31,475 nucleotides of DNA from CAYUCY01 sp964443525. GTDB taxonomy: Bacteria > Pseudomonadota > Alphaproteobacteria > Caedimonadales > Caedimonadaceae. The DNA is taken from NCBI GenBank assembly GCA_964443525.1, contig CAYUCY010000010.1, forward strand, positions 1 through 31,475, written 5' to 3'. A model generated the notes under the pieces. That model saw only the letters and a list, made by a program, of their open reading frames with translations. It did no database searches and was not told the DNA's origin. The position numbers were made by a program, and so were the translations under genes. Positions 1 through 7,736 of the stretch are shown piece after piece. Positions within the stretch are counted from its first letter, which is position 1; the number at the start of each line of letters is the position of its first letter.

Positions 1-33
1 TTCTTCATTGATCCATGCAAAAAAGAGTTTCAT
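1..33 (-). CDS. Partial 5' end of an unidentified gene
   Basis: An ATG at 31-33 on the minus strand opens a reading frame that runs off the window edge; the 11 visible codons read MKLFFAWINEE. A clear Shine-Dalgarno GGAGGAA lies seven to eight bases upstream, which is why I take it as a real start. It is divergent from the EamA transporter gene and shares an 87-base AT-rich intergenic region with it. Too little is visible to name a product. Confidence 0.5.
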   Translation of the reverse strand, partial: MKLFFAWINEE

Positions 34-120
34 TTTGAGTTCCTCCATTTAAAAAGCTCGACTTTTTTTAAAAAAAAGGGCATAAGTCTAAAGTTATTTG
101 ACAAAGGTTGAGTTTTATTC

Positions 121-1095
121 ATGACGTCTCAAAAAGCTTCCACGCTGTCTTGGTTTTTAAGACCCGGTTATTTTCAAGGTGTTTTCTGGATTTGCATGGT
201 TTGCTTGACCAGCAGTCTCAATGATGTGCTCATGCGTCAAACAGGCACCAGACTTCCCTCTATGGAAGTCGCCTTCTTCCGCTTTTTATTTTCTCTCCTG
301 ACGTTGATGCCGATTATGATTTCCAAAGGGGCGGCCGCTTTTAAAACGGAAAGAGCCGGGTTTCATACACTCAGAGCCATTCTCGGATTCGGCGCCGTTG
401 CATTTTGGTGTACGGGTGTTGCCATGACACCTCTTGCCATTGTAAGTACGCTTGCCCTAACCGTCCCGATTTTTGTGCTTCCCATGGCTGTCGTCTTCTT
501 GCGAGAAAATGTCGGATGGCAACGTACGGCAGCAACATTTGCGGGATTTGCAGGTATTTTCGTCATCATCAGCGGCACTTCCGGAACCCAAGGCCTCCTC
601 GAATCCTTCCGAGAGATGAATAACGGCACTCTCTTTCTAATTGCAGCAGCCATTTTGTTTGCGTTAAGCGATATTCTGAACAAAAAAATGGTTGTCAAAG
701 AATCTGACCTGACCATGCTCTTCTATTTTGCGTTCGGCACAACTCTTTGCGGTGCCCTCCCCGCCTACTATGTTTGGGTTCAACCGACGGTGACGGAGCT
801 TGCCTACCTTCTCGCACTGGGAGCCGGCGGAAATTTGATTCTTTTCTTCCTTCTCAAGGCCTTTGCAGCAACAGACGTTTCAGCCCTTGCCCCTTATCGT
901 TACGTGGAGCTCTTTTTCGCAACAACCTTCGGATTTATCCTCTATCAGGAAATTCCGTCCTTCATGACATTGATCGGCGCTGCGATTATTATCCCTAGCA
1001 CCTTTGCGATCGCCTATTATGAAACCCATCTGGCAAGGAAAAAGAAACGCGAGACAGCGCATGCCGAAGGGGCACCTCTCAAAAAAGCAGCATAG
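121..1095 (+). CDS. EamA/DMT-family transporter
   Basis: A 324-residue protein made almost entirely of hydrophobic segments, consistent with ten transmembrane helices arranged as two EamA repeats. The first repeat starts around residue 20 and the second around residue 165. The first repeat contains the MEVAFFRFLFSLL stretch and the TPLAIVSTLALTVPIFV stretch typical of the drug/metabolite transporter superfamily. The length fits the family (about 290-320), and the tail is basic (KKKRE), as expected for a cytoplasmic C-terminus. Substrate cannot be read from sequence. In host-dependent alphaproteobacteria such carriers import metabolites such as S-adenosylmethionine, so an import role is possible but inferred. 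The ATG has no strong Shine-Dalgarno. The gene ends four bases before the convergent phage-type gene at 1100. Confidence 0.88.
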   Translation: MTSQKASTLSWFLRPGYFQGVFWICMVCLTSSLNDVLMRQTGTRLPSMEVAFFRFLFSLLTLMPIMISKGAAAFKTERAGFHTLRAILGFGAVAFWCTGVAMTPLAIVSTLALTVPIFVLPMAVVFLRENVGWQRTAATFAGFAGIFVIISGTSGTQGLLESFREMNNGTLFLIAAAILFALSDILNKKMVVKESDLTMLFYFAFGTTLCGALPAYYVWVQPTVTELAYLLALGAGGNLILFFLLKAFAATDVSALAPYRYVELFFATTFGFILYQEIPSFMTLIGAAIIIPSTFAIAYYETHLARKKKRETAHAEGAPLKKAA

Positions 1096-1099
1096 ACTT

Positions 1100-1624
1100 T
1101 TAAATCTCTTCGAGGGTCATTCGCCATCCGCCTTTGCCGCCCCATTCGTCGGTCAAGATCTTGAACGTCAGGATCCTCATTTTTAAAAGCGGACGATAAG
1201 TGAGATAAAGCTTATCAGGGTAATCGCCGCTCCCTGTAAACGTTACCACCGTCCCATTCTCTTCTAATCGTACCTCATATCTTTGATGACTTTCATCATA
1301 AAGGCGAATGGAACCGAGAACGGCTGGTCTCATAAGTACCACCGTATCACCCTTCTGTCCCTGACATTCCTGGGGGAGAGAGGCAATGCAAGACACTTTC
1401 ACTTCAGCCCCCCGCCAGAGGGATCCCATAGCTAAAGCGGCCTTATCTTCACATAGGATAAGAGACTTATACTTTTGATGGTTCGAGAGACCGGTATAAA
1501 CAAGCCGACCATCGATCGTCCTTCTCATCTCACCGCACAAAAGAGGTTCCAGCGTTTGGGTCACTCCTCTGGCTGAAAAAGGTGGAAAGCCGGCACGAGA
1601 AATCACGAGATCTGTTTGCGACAT
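1100..1624 (-). CDS. Conserved phage protein of unknown function
   Basis: A 174-residue soluble protein with no signal peptide. Its pattern resembles an uncharacterised siphophage/prophage structural family: an N-terminal SARGVTQTLEPL segment (residues 18-29), MRRTIDGRLVYTGL (33-46), a central WRG.EVKVSC motif, then YRPLLKMRILTF and a C-terminal DEWGGKGGWRMTLEEI. I recognise this pattern from phage genomes but know no assigned function; a tail or head-tail role is inferred from position. The ATG follows an AGGA nine bases upstream, which overlaps the stop codon of the 53-residue gene, so the two are probably translationally coupled. It is the last gene of the module and ends four bases from the convergent transporter. 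Confidence 0.65.
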   Translation of the reverse strand: MSQTDLVISRAGFPPFSARGVTQTLEPLLCGEMRRTIDGRLVYTGLSNHQKYKSLILCEDKAALAMGSLWRGAEVKVSCIASLPQECQGQKGDTVVLMRPAVLGSIRLYDESHQRYEVRLEENGTVVTFTGSGDYPDKLYLTYRPLLKMRILTFKILTDEWGGKGGWRMTLEEI

Positions 1625-1633
1625 GACTCTGTC

Positions 1634-1795
1634 CTACCAGCGCGCCCAGCGGGGCATGGGCATTTTTCGGCCCAAGGACGTTCTTCTTAAATATCTCTCA
1701 AAGGTCGTCACAAACTCGCCGTCTGTGAAAGGAATCTCTTCCATCGACTCCGTCGCCGTGATATGAAGATGTTCAATTTTTGCCGTTTGACTCAT
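1634..1795 (-). CDS. Small phage-module protein, 53 residues
   Basis: A short frame starting with ATG at 1793-1795, preceded by a good Shine-Dalgarno (GAGGAGAG). It encodes a 53-residue protein that begins MSQTAKIEHLHI and ends PMPRWARW with a basic, tryptophan-rich tail. A longer upstream reading of the same frame overlaps the DUF3168 gene and lacks a ribosome site, so I chose the internal start. It sits 11 bases after the DUF3168 gene and nine before the 174-residue gene, so it is probably co-translated with both. I do not recognise its family. Its first four residues (MSQT) are identical to those of the next gene, probably by chance. Confidence 0.55.
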   Translation of the reverse strand: MSQTAKIEHLHITATESMEEIPFTDGEFVTTFERYLRRTSLGRKMPMPRWARW

Positions 1796-1806
1796 TTCAT
1801 CTCTCC

Positions 1807-2181
1807 TCATTTTTGTCTTTTTAGCCCTTCGAATGTCAGAAGGACGGTTCGCGTAACACCGTCCCGATCCTCGATTATAGAACGTTTGAAAAATTTCAAT
1901 ATTAACATTTCTCCCTCGCTTAAAAAGATCGGAGAGCCTTCCAATACTTTGATTGCTTCTTCGCACAAGACTCGAGTTTCAGCCTCTCCCTTATACCGAG
2001 AGCAAACCGTAAGATCGATCGCAACCCTTGTGTTAAAGTTAGGAGGGCCTCCTCCCTCTTCAAAGAAAACTACCTTCATAAAAGGCAGCGGTGTTTCGGT
2101 CGGAACGAAGGAAAAGACGTCGACAACCTTTTCGGAAATAACGTCGGAGATCAACAATCTCTCTTTAAGAGCCTTAAACAT
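1807..2181 (-). CDS. DUF3168-type tail completion protein (GTA gp8-like)
   Basis: A 124-residue protein with the layout of DUF3168 (tail-terminator or tail-completion proteins): an N-terminal helix MFKALKERLL, then the segment SDVISEKVVDVFSFVPTETP, a strand region with DLTVCSRY followed by a helix containing CEEAIKVLEG, and a C-terminal strand region (RTVLLTFEG). Proteins of this family sit at the head-proximal end of the tail in siphophages and gene transfer agents. The gene overlaps the preceding head-closure gene by eight bases, which indicates translational coupling and matches the gp7-gp8 order of the Rhodobacter gene transfer agent. Family assignment rests on pattern and position, not on a search. 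Confidence 0.7.
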   Translation of the reverse strand: MFKALKERLLISDVISEKVVDVFSFVPTETPLPFMKVVFFEEGGGPPNFNTRVAIDLTVCSRYKGEAETRVLCEEAIKVLEGSPIFLSEGEMLILKFFKRSIIEDRDGVTRTVLLTFEGLKRQK

Positions 2182-2557
2182 GGCAACCCTCCCGTTCTCT
2201 TTGAGACCAAGAGGACGCTAAAATCGTCTTATAGAGGCTTGCCGGTTTTTGTTCAGGCGGACTTACAGTTGTAAGATATGTTTGCCCCCACAAAATACGC
2301 ATGCCTTCTTTAATCTCGACATCTCGACGCACCGTAATCAGAAAAAGCTTGGACAATTCTTCAACCCCCCCTAACCGATAGCTCCTATGCGATCGAGAAA
2401 GCGCCATCTCCGTGGAAGTTGAGAGAACGCGAATGGCTGCCCAAAATTCTCCCTTGGTCTTCCACCGTTCTTTATAGCCTCCGCACCCGTCAGGACGCAA
2501 AGAATGCGACTGAACGGTAATGCGTTCGCACAATCGGTTGAGTGTGCAACCCATCAT
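2174..2557 (-). CDS. Head-tail adaptor / head closure protein (GTA gp7-like)
   Basis: A 127-residue protein with the features of the SPP1 gp16 / HK97 gp7-type head-closure family: an N-terminal LCERITVQSHSLRPDGCGGY strand pair, a tryptophan-rich turn (ERWKTKGEFWAAIRVL, residues 31-46), a HRSYRLGG-like segment and a C-terminal strand leading to a short tail. Such proteins close the portal channel between head and tail. The start ATG is preceded by GAGAGGGAG. It lies 30 bases after the connector gene and overlaps the DUF3168 gene. Position and size support the call; the sequence is divergent. Confidence 0.72.
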   Translation of the reverse strand: MMGCTLNRLCERITVQSHSLRPDGCGGYKERWKTKGEFWAAIRVLSTSTEMALSRSHRSYRLGGVEELSKLFLITVRRDVEIKEGMRILWGQTYLTTVSPPEQKPASLYKTILASSWSQREREGCHV

Positions 2558-2587
2558 TTTTCTCCCTCTCTTGAATTTGATTCACGT

Positions 2588-3208
2588 CTAGAGAAGACGA
2601 GGTGATCGATACGGCTTGATAAGATCGACAACGGCCTGATTCAATAAAGGAGGCATTCCCTGATTATCATTACTGCCGACCCGGTTTTCAAAAAGCTCGG
2701 AAACCATCATCAAAACCGCCTGCCTCAAAGGCTCAGGCACATCTTCCGCTTTTTTGCCGTAGCCGACCGTATACTCGATCTCGACAACCCCCTTACCGGA
2801 CGTAAGACCTTCCAGTGTCGGGCCGAAGTGAATACGTGCCGTTCTCCCGGAGGTATCGAGCCGATAATCTTTGATCTCCCGAATCCCATAGGTCTCATTC
2901 AGCACCGGGTTTCTTTTCAATGCAATAAATGGAGAACGAGGCAACTCAATACCTTTTTCACCCCGGCTCCGGATTCCCGTGAGATAACCTCCATCGCTCA
3001 TTTCCGCGCAATAACCAGCATTTAAGGAAAACTGCCATGTCTGTTCGATCAAGGCTCTCCCCGTATAGGCCTCGACTGATTGACGCGCCGTCTTAATCAA
3101 TCGCCTTAAGAGATCATCTTCCCGATCCGTCTCTATTTTTATAAAAGCTTTTACCTCTGCTAAGGAGACAGGCTCCTCAAGCGGAGGTTCGATCAATTTT
3201 AACGCCAT
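2588..3208 (-). CDS. Phage gp6-like head-tail connector
   Basis: A 206-residue protein with the N-terminal signature of the head-tail connector family found in HK97 gp6, phiE125 gp8 and GTA gp6. It begins with PVSLAEVKAFIKIETDREDD (residues 13-32), followed by LLRRLIKTARQSVEAYTGRAL, the family's helical segment, and ends with a helix containing PLRQAVLMMVSELFENR. The protein forms the ring under the portal to which the tail attaches. The ATG has a GTGAGG ribosome site four bases upstream. It follows the broken capsid gene after a 106-base gap and precedes the closure protein. Confidence 0.8.
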   Translation of the reverse strand: MALKLIEPPLEEPVSLAEVKAFIKIETDREDDLLRRLIKTARQSVEAYTGRALIEQTWQFSLNAGYCAEMSDGGYLTGIRSRGEKGIELPRSPFIALKRNPVLNETYGIREIKDYRLDTSGRTARIHFGPTLEGLTSGKGVVEIEYTVGYGKKAEDVPEPLRQAVLMMVSELFENRVGSNDNQGMPPLLNQAVVDLIKPYRSPRLL

Positions 3209-3314
3209 AAAAGCCTCACTGTTAAACTTGGATTATTATGAAGGACAAAAAGTTAGGAAACAATACAAGGAGAAAGAGGAGGAGAAAATTTCTCCCCTCC
3301 CTTTCCACGTTCCA

Positions 3315-4514
3315 TCAGGCACTAAAATTGATCACCTTGATCGCCTCGGACTTGCAAACAGCGCCTCCGACTCTTTTGGCCGTATAGAATTCGACATAAG
3401 GCTTTGCGCTATACGGATCCCTTAAGACGCGGGTGTCCGTTCTATCCACGATCTGATAGCCTTCTTTAAAGTTCCCGAAGAGAACTGATTTTGAGGCTGT
3501 GCCCGAAATCAGGGCCGGCATATCTTCACAGACGATAACCTTATACCCCATCAGGGTCGGTACAACGTCAGTGCCCAATCCCGGCTGCCAGAGGTACTGA
3601 CCATTCTTGTCCTTCAGCTTTCGTAAAATTCCTTGAGCCGTTCTCGACATGAGCCAGACCGCTCCCTTTTGATACTCGGCTTTCATGGCATTCAACGTAT
3701 CAATAAAGACGTCCGCAGGATCTTTATCGGTGAGGGCACCATCAGCTCCCGTCTTGATTTCTTCCAACTTTCCCTAGACAAGGGCGTCTGCCGTTGCCGT
3801 TTCACAAGACAAAATACCAGAAGGTTTCTTATCTCCGTCCCCGAAAAGGAAAGCCTTATTCTCAGCTTTTGCCATCTGAAGAGAAATTTTCTCCGAGAGC
3901 CACTCTTCAACCTGAATACAAGAATCTTCCAGCAATTTTTGCGTAGCCCTGACCTTGGCGTATAGCTCATGAACGGGAATTTTTATTTTTGCAAGGTTTG
4001 GTGTTTTTGTCTCGGGTCTGTCGTCAGCTTCGGCAACCCATCCGACCTCGGGACGTTCTTTATCAACGAGAAGATCAAGAGAGCTCCCGGAAATGGTAAT
4101 CACATTCGCAAGAGATCTGATAGGACATAAGCCCTCCATCTCTTCCGTCAATCGGGCAGAGAGAATCTGCGGGATCAAAAACCCACCGTCCTGATCCGTC
4201 TGCGTGTTAAGGGCTTTTGACTCAAGCTGCAAAAGCCTGGTATCGTCCCCTTTTCGAAGATAGGCTTGAACAGCGCTTTTATATTCCTTGTCTTCGAAGT
4301 GGGTTTCAAGCGCAGGACGGCGACCCTTAAGCTCCGCTTTTTGAAGCTGATCTGTCAAACGATCCAACTCGTCATTTAAGCGAGCAAGCTTTTCCTCCGT
4401 CAAAACATCCGCGGGCCCCTTCTTCTCAAGAGATTTGAGGCGAGCTTCATTCGTCGATTTAAACTCTTCAAACGCCGACGTGAGTCCGTCTACTGCTTTT
4501 TCAACTGTCTCCAT
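3315..4514 (-). pseudogene. HK97-type major capsid protein, interrupted by an in-frame amber codon
   Basis: One reading frame of 399 codons is interrupted at codon 247 by TAG (3774-3776). The first 246 codons hold an N-terminal coiled-coil scaffold-like region (residues 1-65) and the start of the capsid fold (TQTDQDGGFLIPQ, about residue 132). The remaining 152 codons, still in the same frame, hold the conserved GKLEEIKTGADGA, NGQYLWQP and VLRDPYSAKPYVEFYTAKR segments. Family members such as the Rhodobacter GTA capsid carry Trp-Gly-Lys at this junction, so TAG most simply replaces TGG by one base change. The ATG has a GGAAGGAAA ribosome site. A TTG at 3765-3767 just after an AGGGAAAG could allow reinitiation, but half a capsid fold would not assemble. 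An assembly error or amber suppression are the alternatives. Confidence 0.85.
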
Positions 4515-4608
4515 TTCATTTCCTTCCTGTTAGAGATCAATCGGGGGCTCCTTACTCGGATCACCCCCTTGGAAAGGACGACGACAGTCCTCCCCTCCAA
4601 GGGAAAGA

Positions 4609-5166
4609 CTAGATTCCCCCTTTCAAGGTTTCTGTTGCTTGATTTAATTTTGCGATGAGTTTTGTGAAATCTCCCCCATTTCTTTTTACACGAGTAATTC
4701 GGGCGGCTGTGTTTGCTGGAAAAGTTACGAGAGAAATTTCGAAAAGATCAACTTTCTTTAATTTCCGCTCTCCTGCAACGGCTCCTCTCTCGGCCTCAAC
4801 GACTTGATAGCCGATGGAAAGGCTATCAAGAACACCAGCCTTTAAAAGGACGTAAGCCTCCCGCCCCCGTTGAACATCTAACAAAAGCTGCCCTTCCACA
4901 TACAGGCCCTTTTGATCCTCCCGAATGATATGCCAAATCCCGATAGGCTGTTCCGGATCATGCTGCCAGAGCATCTTAGGCATTTGCTTTTTATAGAGGC
5001 CTCTCGCCAAGCTTGCCTGAAACGCCCCTTTCAGAACTCGATCTCCTTGCTCGTCTAGTTCCTCGAAGACGCTCGCATAGCCGGAGAAGATTCCTTCCTG
5101 TTCGATGAATTTGATCTCGAACGGGGCTTTCATTTTGATGTTTCGGATAAATGATTTATGAGTCAT
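4609..5166 (-). CDS. HK97-family prohead protease (GTA gp4-like)
   Basis: A 185-residue serine protease of the HK97 prohead (U35) family, which trims the capsid scaffold domain during head maturation. Visible motifs: EGIFSGYASVFEELDEQGD (residues 24-42), the catalytic histidine in LWQHD (His69), and the catalytic serine in LDSLSIGY (probably Ser117), followed by KVDLFEISLVTFPANTAARI, the family's C-terminal strand block. The start follows AAGGGAG at a five-base spacing. It lies between portal and capsid genes, the usual order. The protein looks intact, unlike its capsid substrate. Confidence 0.9.
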   Translation of the reverse strand: MTHKSFIRNIKMKAPFEIKFIEQEGIFSGYASVFEELDEQGDRVLKGAFQASLARGLYKKQMPKMLWQHDPEQPIGIWHIIREDQKGLYVEGQLLLDVQRGREAYVLLKAGVLDSLSIGYQVVEAERGAVAGERKLKKVDLFEISLVTFPANTAARITRVKRNGGDFTKLIAKLNQATETLKGGI

Positions 5167-5202
5167 AGGGTCTCCCTTCTCGTTAATCGTGATTCTTCCC
5201 TG

Positions 5203-6441
5203 TTAAAATTGATCTCCGCCCGGAAGAGGTGCATACCCGAGCGCTGCTCTTTTTTCGTTGAGAGTCAGAAAATCTGCCTTTGAGATTTTCGCCCAAGCTT
5301 CTTCCCGTCGGGGCGCCAAAGCCGGGATCTTGTCGATGTCGTACGAAAGTTGTAGACCCTTTTCAAATTGAGGAGCGAGCCACATGTTGAATTCGTCCAC
5401 TACATAATCGAGAAGAGGCAGAATCGTGTCCTCCCACAAATGAAATCTGGCTTCCCGATAGTTGGCAAAAGTGGCATCCCCCGGCACACCGACTAACATA
5501 GGCGGAACGCCGTAGGCTTGTGCAATCTCGCGAGCAGCCACAGCTTTGCCTTCAGAAAAGTCCAAATCCCTCGGTGACAAACCGAGTTCACACCACTCGA
5601 AATCACCTTCCATGAAGAGGATTCCTCCAGCGTTTTTGGGCCCCTGAAAGGCATCTTTGATCTGTTGACGGAGCTCGTTTCGTTCGTCTTCTCCCGTCCT
5701 AAAATTGCTGTCTTTACCGGCGATAAAGGCGCCCGAAGGACGACCTCCGTTTTGCAGCAACGAAATATTATGTTCACCTACCGTATTGTGCTGATCGATC
5801 GAACACGCTGCCGCTTCCACCGGGCTCATCCCGTACCAGTCATTTAAGGGGTTAAAAAGCTTTAAATGCAGAAGGGGAGATTTTTCTGGAACCTCCTCAA
5901 ATGGAATTTCTCTCTTCCGACCGTTAACCGTATATTGGATCGCCCGAGGCATCCCGCAAGATCCCGGGATAATCTGAACCCGATCGAGTCTGAGTGCATA
6001 AAGCTCGGCAGGGACTCCTTCCCTCCCCTTTACGATTTCCAGATAGCTGTTTCCCGCCAAAAGAAGATAAGAGAGAGCCGCCTCAATGAAAGCAGACCCT
6101 GCTTGCATGGGGCTCGGCATATGAAGAAGTGTCAAGAGAGGATGTCGTATCAATTCTTCATTTTCCTTGTAAAGCCGCCAAGGTACGCTCGCCGCCCCTC
6201 GGGCGATCAAGCTCACGCACCTGTAAAGAATGACGTTTTTCAAATAACCTTCTTTTGTGAGGCTTTCATAATTGCGGGGCGTCCAAACCGCCCGCCCCAC
6301 TTGACTCAAAGCAATCATGGGGCCTACTCGGCTTGCCTTGATCTCGTGAGTCGGCAGATTTCTTTGATCCTTAAACCGCTGCCAGAGATGCTGAATCTGA
6401 GGCATGCGCGATCTTTTTCGAAAATCATCCTGATCCGACAT
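5203..6441 (-). CDS. Phage portal protein, HK97 family (GTA gp3-like)
   Basis: A 412-residue portal protein, the dodecameric ring through which DNA enters the capsid. Recognisable segments include the N-terminal GYLKNVILYRCVSLIARGAA followed by VPWRLY, the AGNSYLEIV strand, LLHLKLFNPLNDWYGMSPVE, and the C-terminal EIAQAYGVPPMLVGVPGDAT and NYREARFHLWEDTILPLLDY blocks typical of the HK97 portal family. I chose the ATG at 6439-6441 because it has an ideal GGAGGAATT ribosome site; the longer frame reading upstream passes through a terminator hairpin. No large terminase gene lies upstream, although that is its normal neighbour. The gene appears intact. Confidence 0.9.
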   Translation of the reverse strand: MSDQDDFRKRSRMPQIQHLWQRFKDQRNLPTHEIKASRVGPMIALSQVGRAVWTPRNYESLTKEGYLKNVILYRCVSLIARGAASVPWRLYKENEELIRHPLLTLLHMPSPMQAGSAFIEAALSYLLLAGNSYLEIVKGREGVPAELYALRLDRVQIIPGSCGMPRAIQYTVNGRKREIPFEEVPEKSPLLHLKLFNPLNDWYGMSPVEAAACSIDQHNTVGEHNISLLQNGGRPSGAFIAGKDSNFRTGEDERNELRQQIKDAFQGPKNAGGILFMEGDFEWCELGLSPRDLDFSEGKAVAAREIAQAYGVPPMLVGVPGDATFANYREARFHLWEDTILPLLDYVVDEFNMWLAPQFEKGLQLSYDIDKIPALAPRREEAWAKISKADFLTLNEKRAALGYAPLPGGDQF

Positions 6442-6463
6442 GAATTCCTCCTTTTTTCTCAAT

Positions 6464-6493
6464 ATAAAAAAACCCGCCGGAACCGACGGGTTT
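6464..6493 (-). terminator. Rho-independent terminator upstream of the portal gene
   Basis: On the minus strand the sequence forms a ten-pair stem (AAACCCGTCG with CGGCGGGTTT, one U-G pair) closed by a GTTC loop and followed by seven T residues. It would end transcripts from the envelope operon and binding-protein gene. It lies only about 22 bases before the portal start codon, leaving no room for a promoter between. Confidence 0.8.
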
Positions 6494-6564
6494 GATGGAC
6501 ACCTCTTCGAGGCTATATTTATTGGTGACATAAACCTCACTTCGGAGGCAATAAAAAAGATTTT

Positions 6565-6583
6565 TTAGGGGCTATCCCCCTAA
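6565..6583. terminator. Short GC hairpin, possible bidirectional terminator
   Basis: A seven-pair stem TTAGGGG / CCCCTAA with a five-base loop lies 29 bases after the stop codon of the binding-protein gene. T-rich stretches occur on both sides (TTTTTT offset by seven bases on the minus strand, AATTTTATA on the plus strand). It may act together with the stronger hairpin at 6464-6493. Confidence 0.45.
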
Positions 6584-6611
6584 TTTTATAAATGTACTAA
6601 ATGAGTTATCT

Positions 6612-7703
6612 CTAGCGCCCCGTTCGAATCTTAGTGAGAGCCCGAATCATTTTCTTTTGATGGCGTCCCGATTTAGATTCACTGAGAATCGTTTTTTCGA
6701 AAATTTCGTCCTCGGGAAAGAGTGCCTTGTTCTCTCGAATATGCTTCTGAATCAAGGTGTAGGATTCGGGAATCGGATTCGGAAAGTAGGTATAATTCGA
6801 GATGACGGCCATATGTTCTGGATCCAGCAAGAAATCGATGAAAGCGTGAGCTTCGTCAACATTTTCAGCCGTAGCTGGGATTCCCATCATATCAATCCAC
6901 ATCAATGTTCCTTCCTTGGGAATAAAAACTTTGAATGATTTCCGATCCTGCAGGGCAATCCGATCGATTGCCTGCTCGATGGAGCCAGGCCAGTTCTGGA
7001 TCACACAAAGATTACCCACCGCAAGATCATCCACCGCCCTGGACGAATCGTATCGTGTAATCGATTTTTGAAGCCCTTTAAAATGATTGATCACCTTCTT
7101 GAGATCTTCGGGGTCTTGAGAAGAAGGATCGATCCCCAAATAAAGCATAGCGGGAATGAGTACTTCCGCAGGCTCTTCCGTCAGTGCAATCCCGCAAGTT
7201 GATAGTTTTTCGGCAATTTCCGGATCATAAACCAGATTCCATGAATCAAGAGGCAAGTTCGGAAATCTTTTCTTCACTTCATCAACATTCACACCTAAGC
7301 CTACCATCCCCCACAGGTAAGGAATAGCATAGGTATTGCCCGCATCCGCACTTTCACACCGTTTTAATATTTTGGGGTCAAGTTTTTTGTAATTTTTGAT
7401 CTTCTCTTTTTGAATAGGCTGATAAAGCTCGGCCGGAATTTGTCGTGCCATATAGGGCCAGAGGCTGGGGAAAACTAAATCATAACCGAGGGACCCGGTC
7501 AAAAGTTTGGCCTCCAAAACTTCATTGGTATCGTAAAGATCGAGGATAACTTTAATGCCTGTTTTCTCTTCGAATTTCTTAACGAGTTCGGGAGGAACAT
7601 AGCTGTACCACGTATAGATTTTCAGGACCTTTTGGTCAGCAGCCAAGGCCCCAGAAATGAGGCCTAAGAAGATAAAAAGAATTGTCATAAAATGTTTAAT
7701 CAT
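6612..7703 (-). CDS. Polyamine-type ABC transporter substrate-binding protein (PotD/PotF family)
   Basis: A 363-residue exported solute-binding protein. It has a signal peptide (MIKHFMTILFIFLGLISGALAA, cleaved near residue 22), then the family signature LKIYTWYSYVPPELVKKFEE and TGIKVILDLYDTNEVLEAKL, a YDLVFPS strand, the hinge segment TYAIPYLWGMVGLGVN and a C-terminal lobe with GTLMWIDMMGIPATAEN. Acidic and aromatic residues of this type bind spermidine or putrescine in PotD/PotF; the actual ligand is not provable here. The ATG at 7701-7703 has GAGGGGG upstream, better than the ATG at 7716-7718. No permease or ATPase genes accompany it; it sits 33 bases after lpxI and may be read from the lipid A operon. 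Confidence 0.85.
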   Translation of the reverse strand: MIKHFMTILFIFLGLISGALAADQKVLKIYTWYSYVPPELVKKFEEKTGIKVILDLYDTNEVLEAKLLTGSLGYDLVFPSLWPYMARQIPAELYQPIQKEKIKNYKKLDPKILKRCESADAGNTYAIPYLWGMVGLGVNVDEVKKRFPNLPLDSWNLVYDPEIAEKLSTCGIALTEEPAEVLIPAMLYLGIDPSSQDPEDLKKVINHFKGLQKSITRYDSSRAVDDLAVGNLCVIQNWPGSIEQAIDRIALQDRKSFKVFIPKEGTLMWIDMMGIPATAENVDEAHAFIDFLLDPEHMAVISNYTYFPNPIPESYTLIQKHIRENKALFPEDEIFEKTILSESKSGRHQKKMIRALTKIRTGR

Positions 7704-7736
7704 CTGTGACCCCCTCATAAGGATAGTTCGGGGTCT

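Larger units (their letters stand above)
1100..6441 (-). mobile_element. Phage head module, gene-transfer-agent-like, probably decayed
   Basis: Eight consecutive minus-strand genes: portal, HK97-type prohead protease, major capsid protein (broken by an amber codon), gp6-like connector, head-closure adaptor, DUF3168 protein, a 53-residue protein and a 174-residue phage-type protein. The order portal to DUF3168 matches gp3-gp8 of the Rhodobacter capsulatus gene transfer agent and of related lambdoid siphophages. No terminase, major tail, tape-measure, baseplate, integrase or lysis gene lies in the window, and no tRNA attachment site is seen beside the module. It could be a scattered GTA cluster of the kind known in Rickettsiales, or a prophage remnant; the sequence does not decide between them. 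Confidence 0.75.

Noticed and set aside
98..126. TTGACA upstream of the first EamA transporter as a promoter
   Set aside because: A correctly spaced -10 box would fall on the start codon, and none is seen.
3268..3300. Purine-rich inverted repeat between the capsid and connector genes
   Set aside because: It folds only with a very small loop and mismatches and has no T run; a terminator here would also cut the head module in two.
3315..4514. A frameshift as the cause of the broken capsid gene
   Set aside because: Both halves are in the same frame, so the break is a single stop codon and not an insertion or deletion.
6442..6540. N-terminal extension of the portal protein
   Set aside because: The extra 33 codons translate the terminator hairpin and its T run; the ATG at 6439-6441 has a far better ribosome site.
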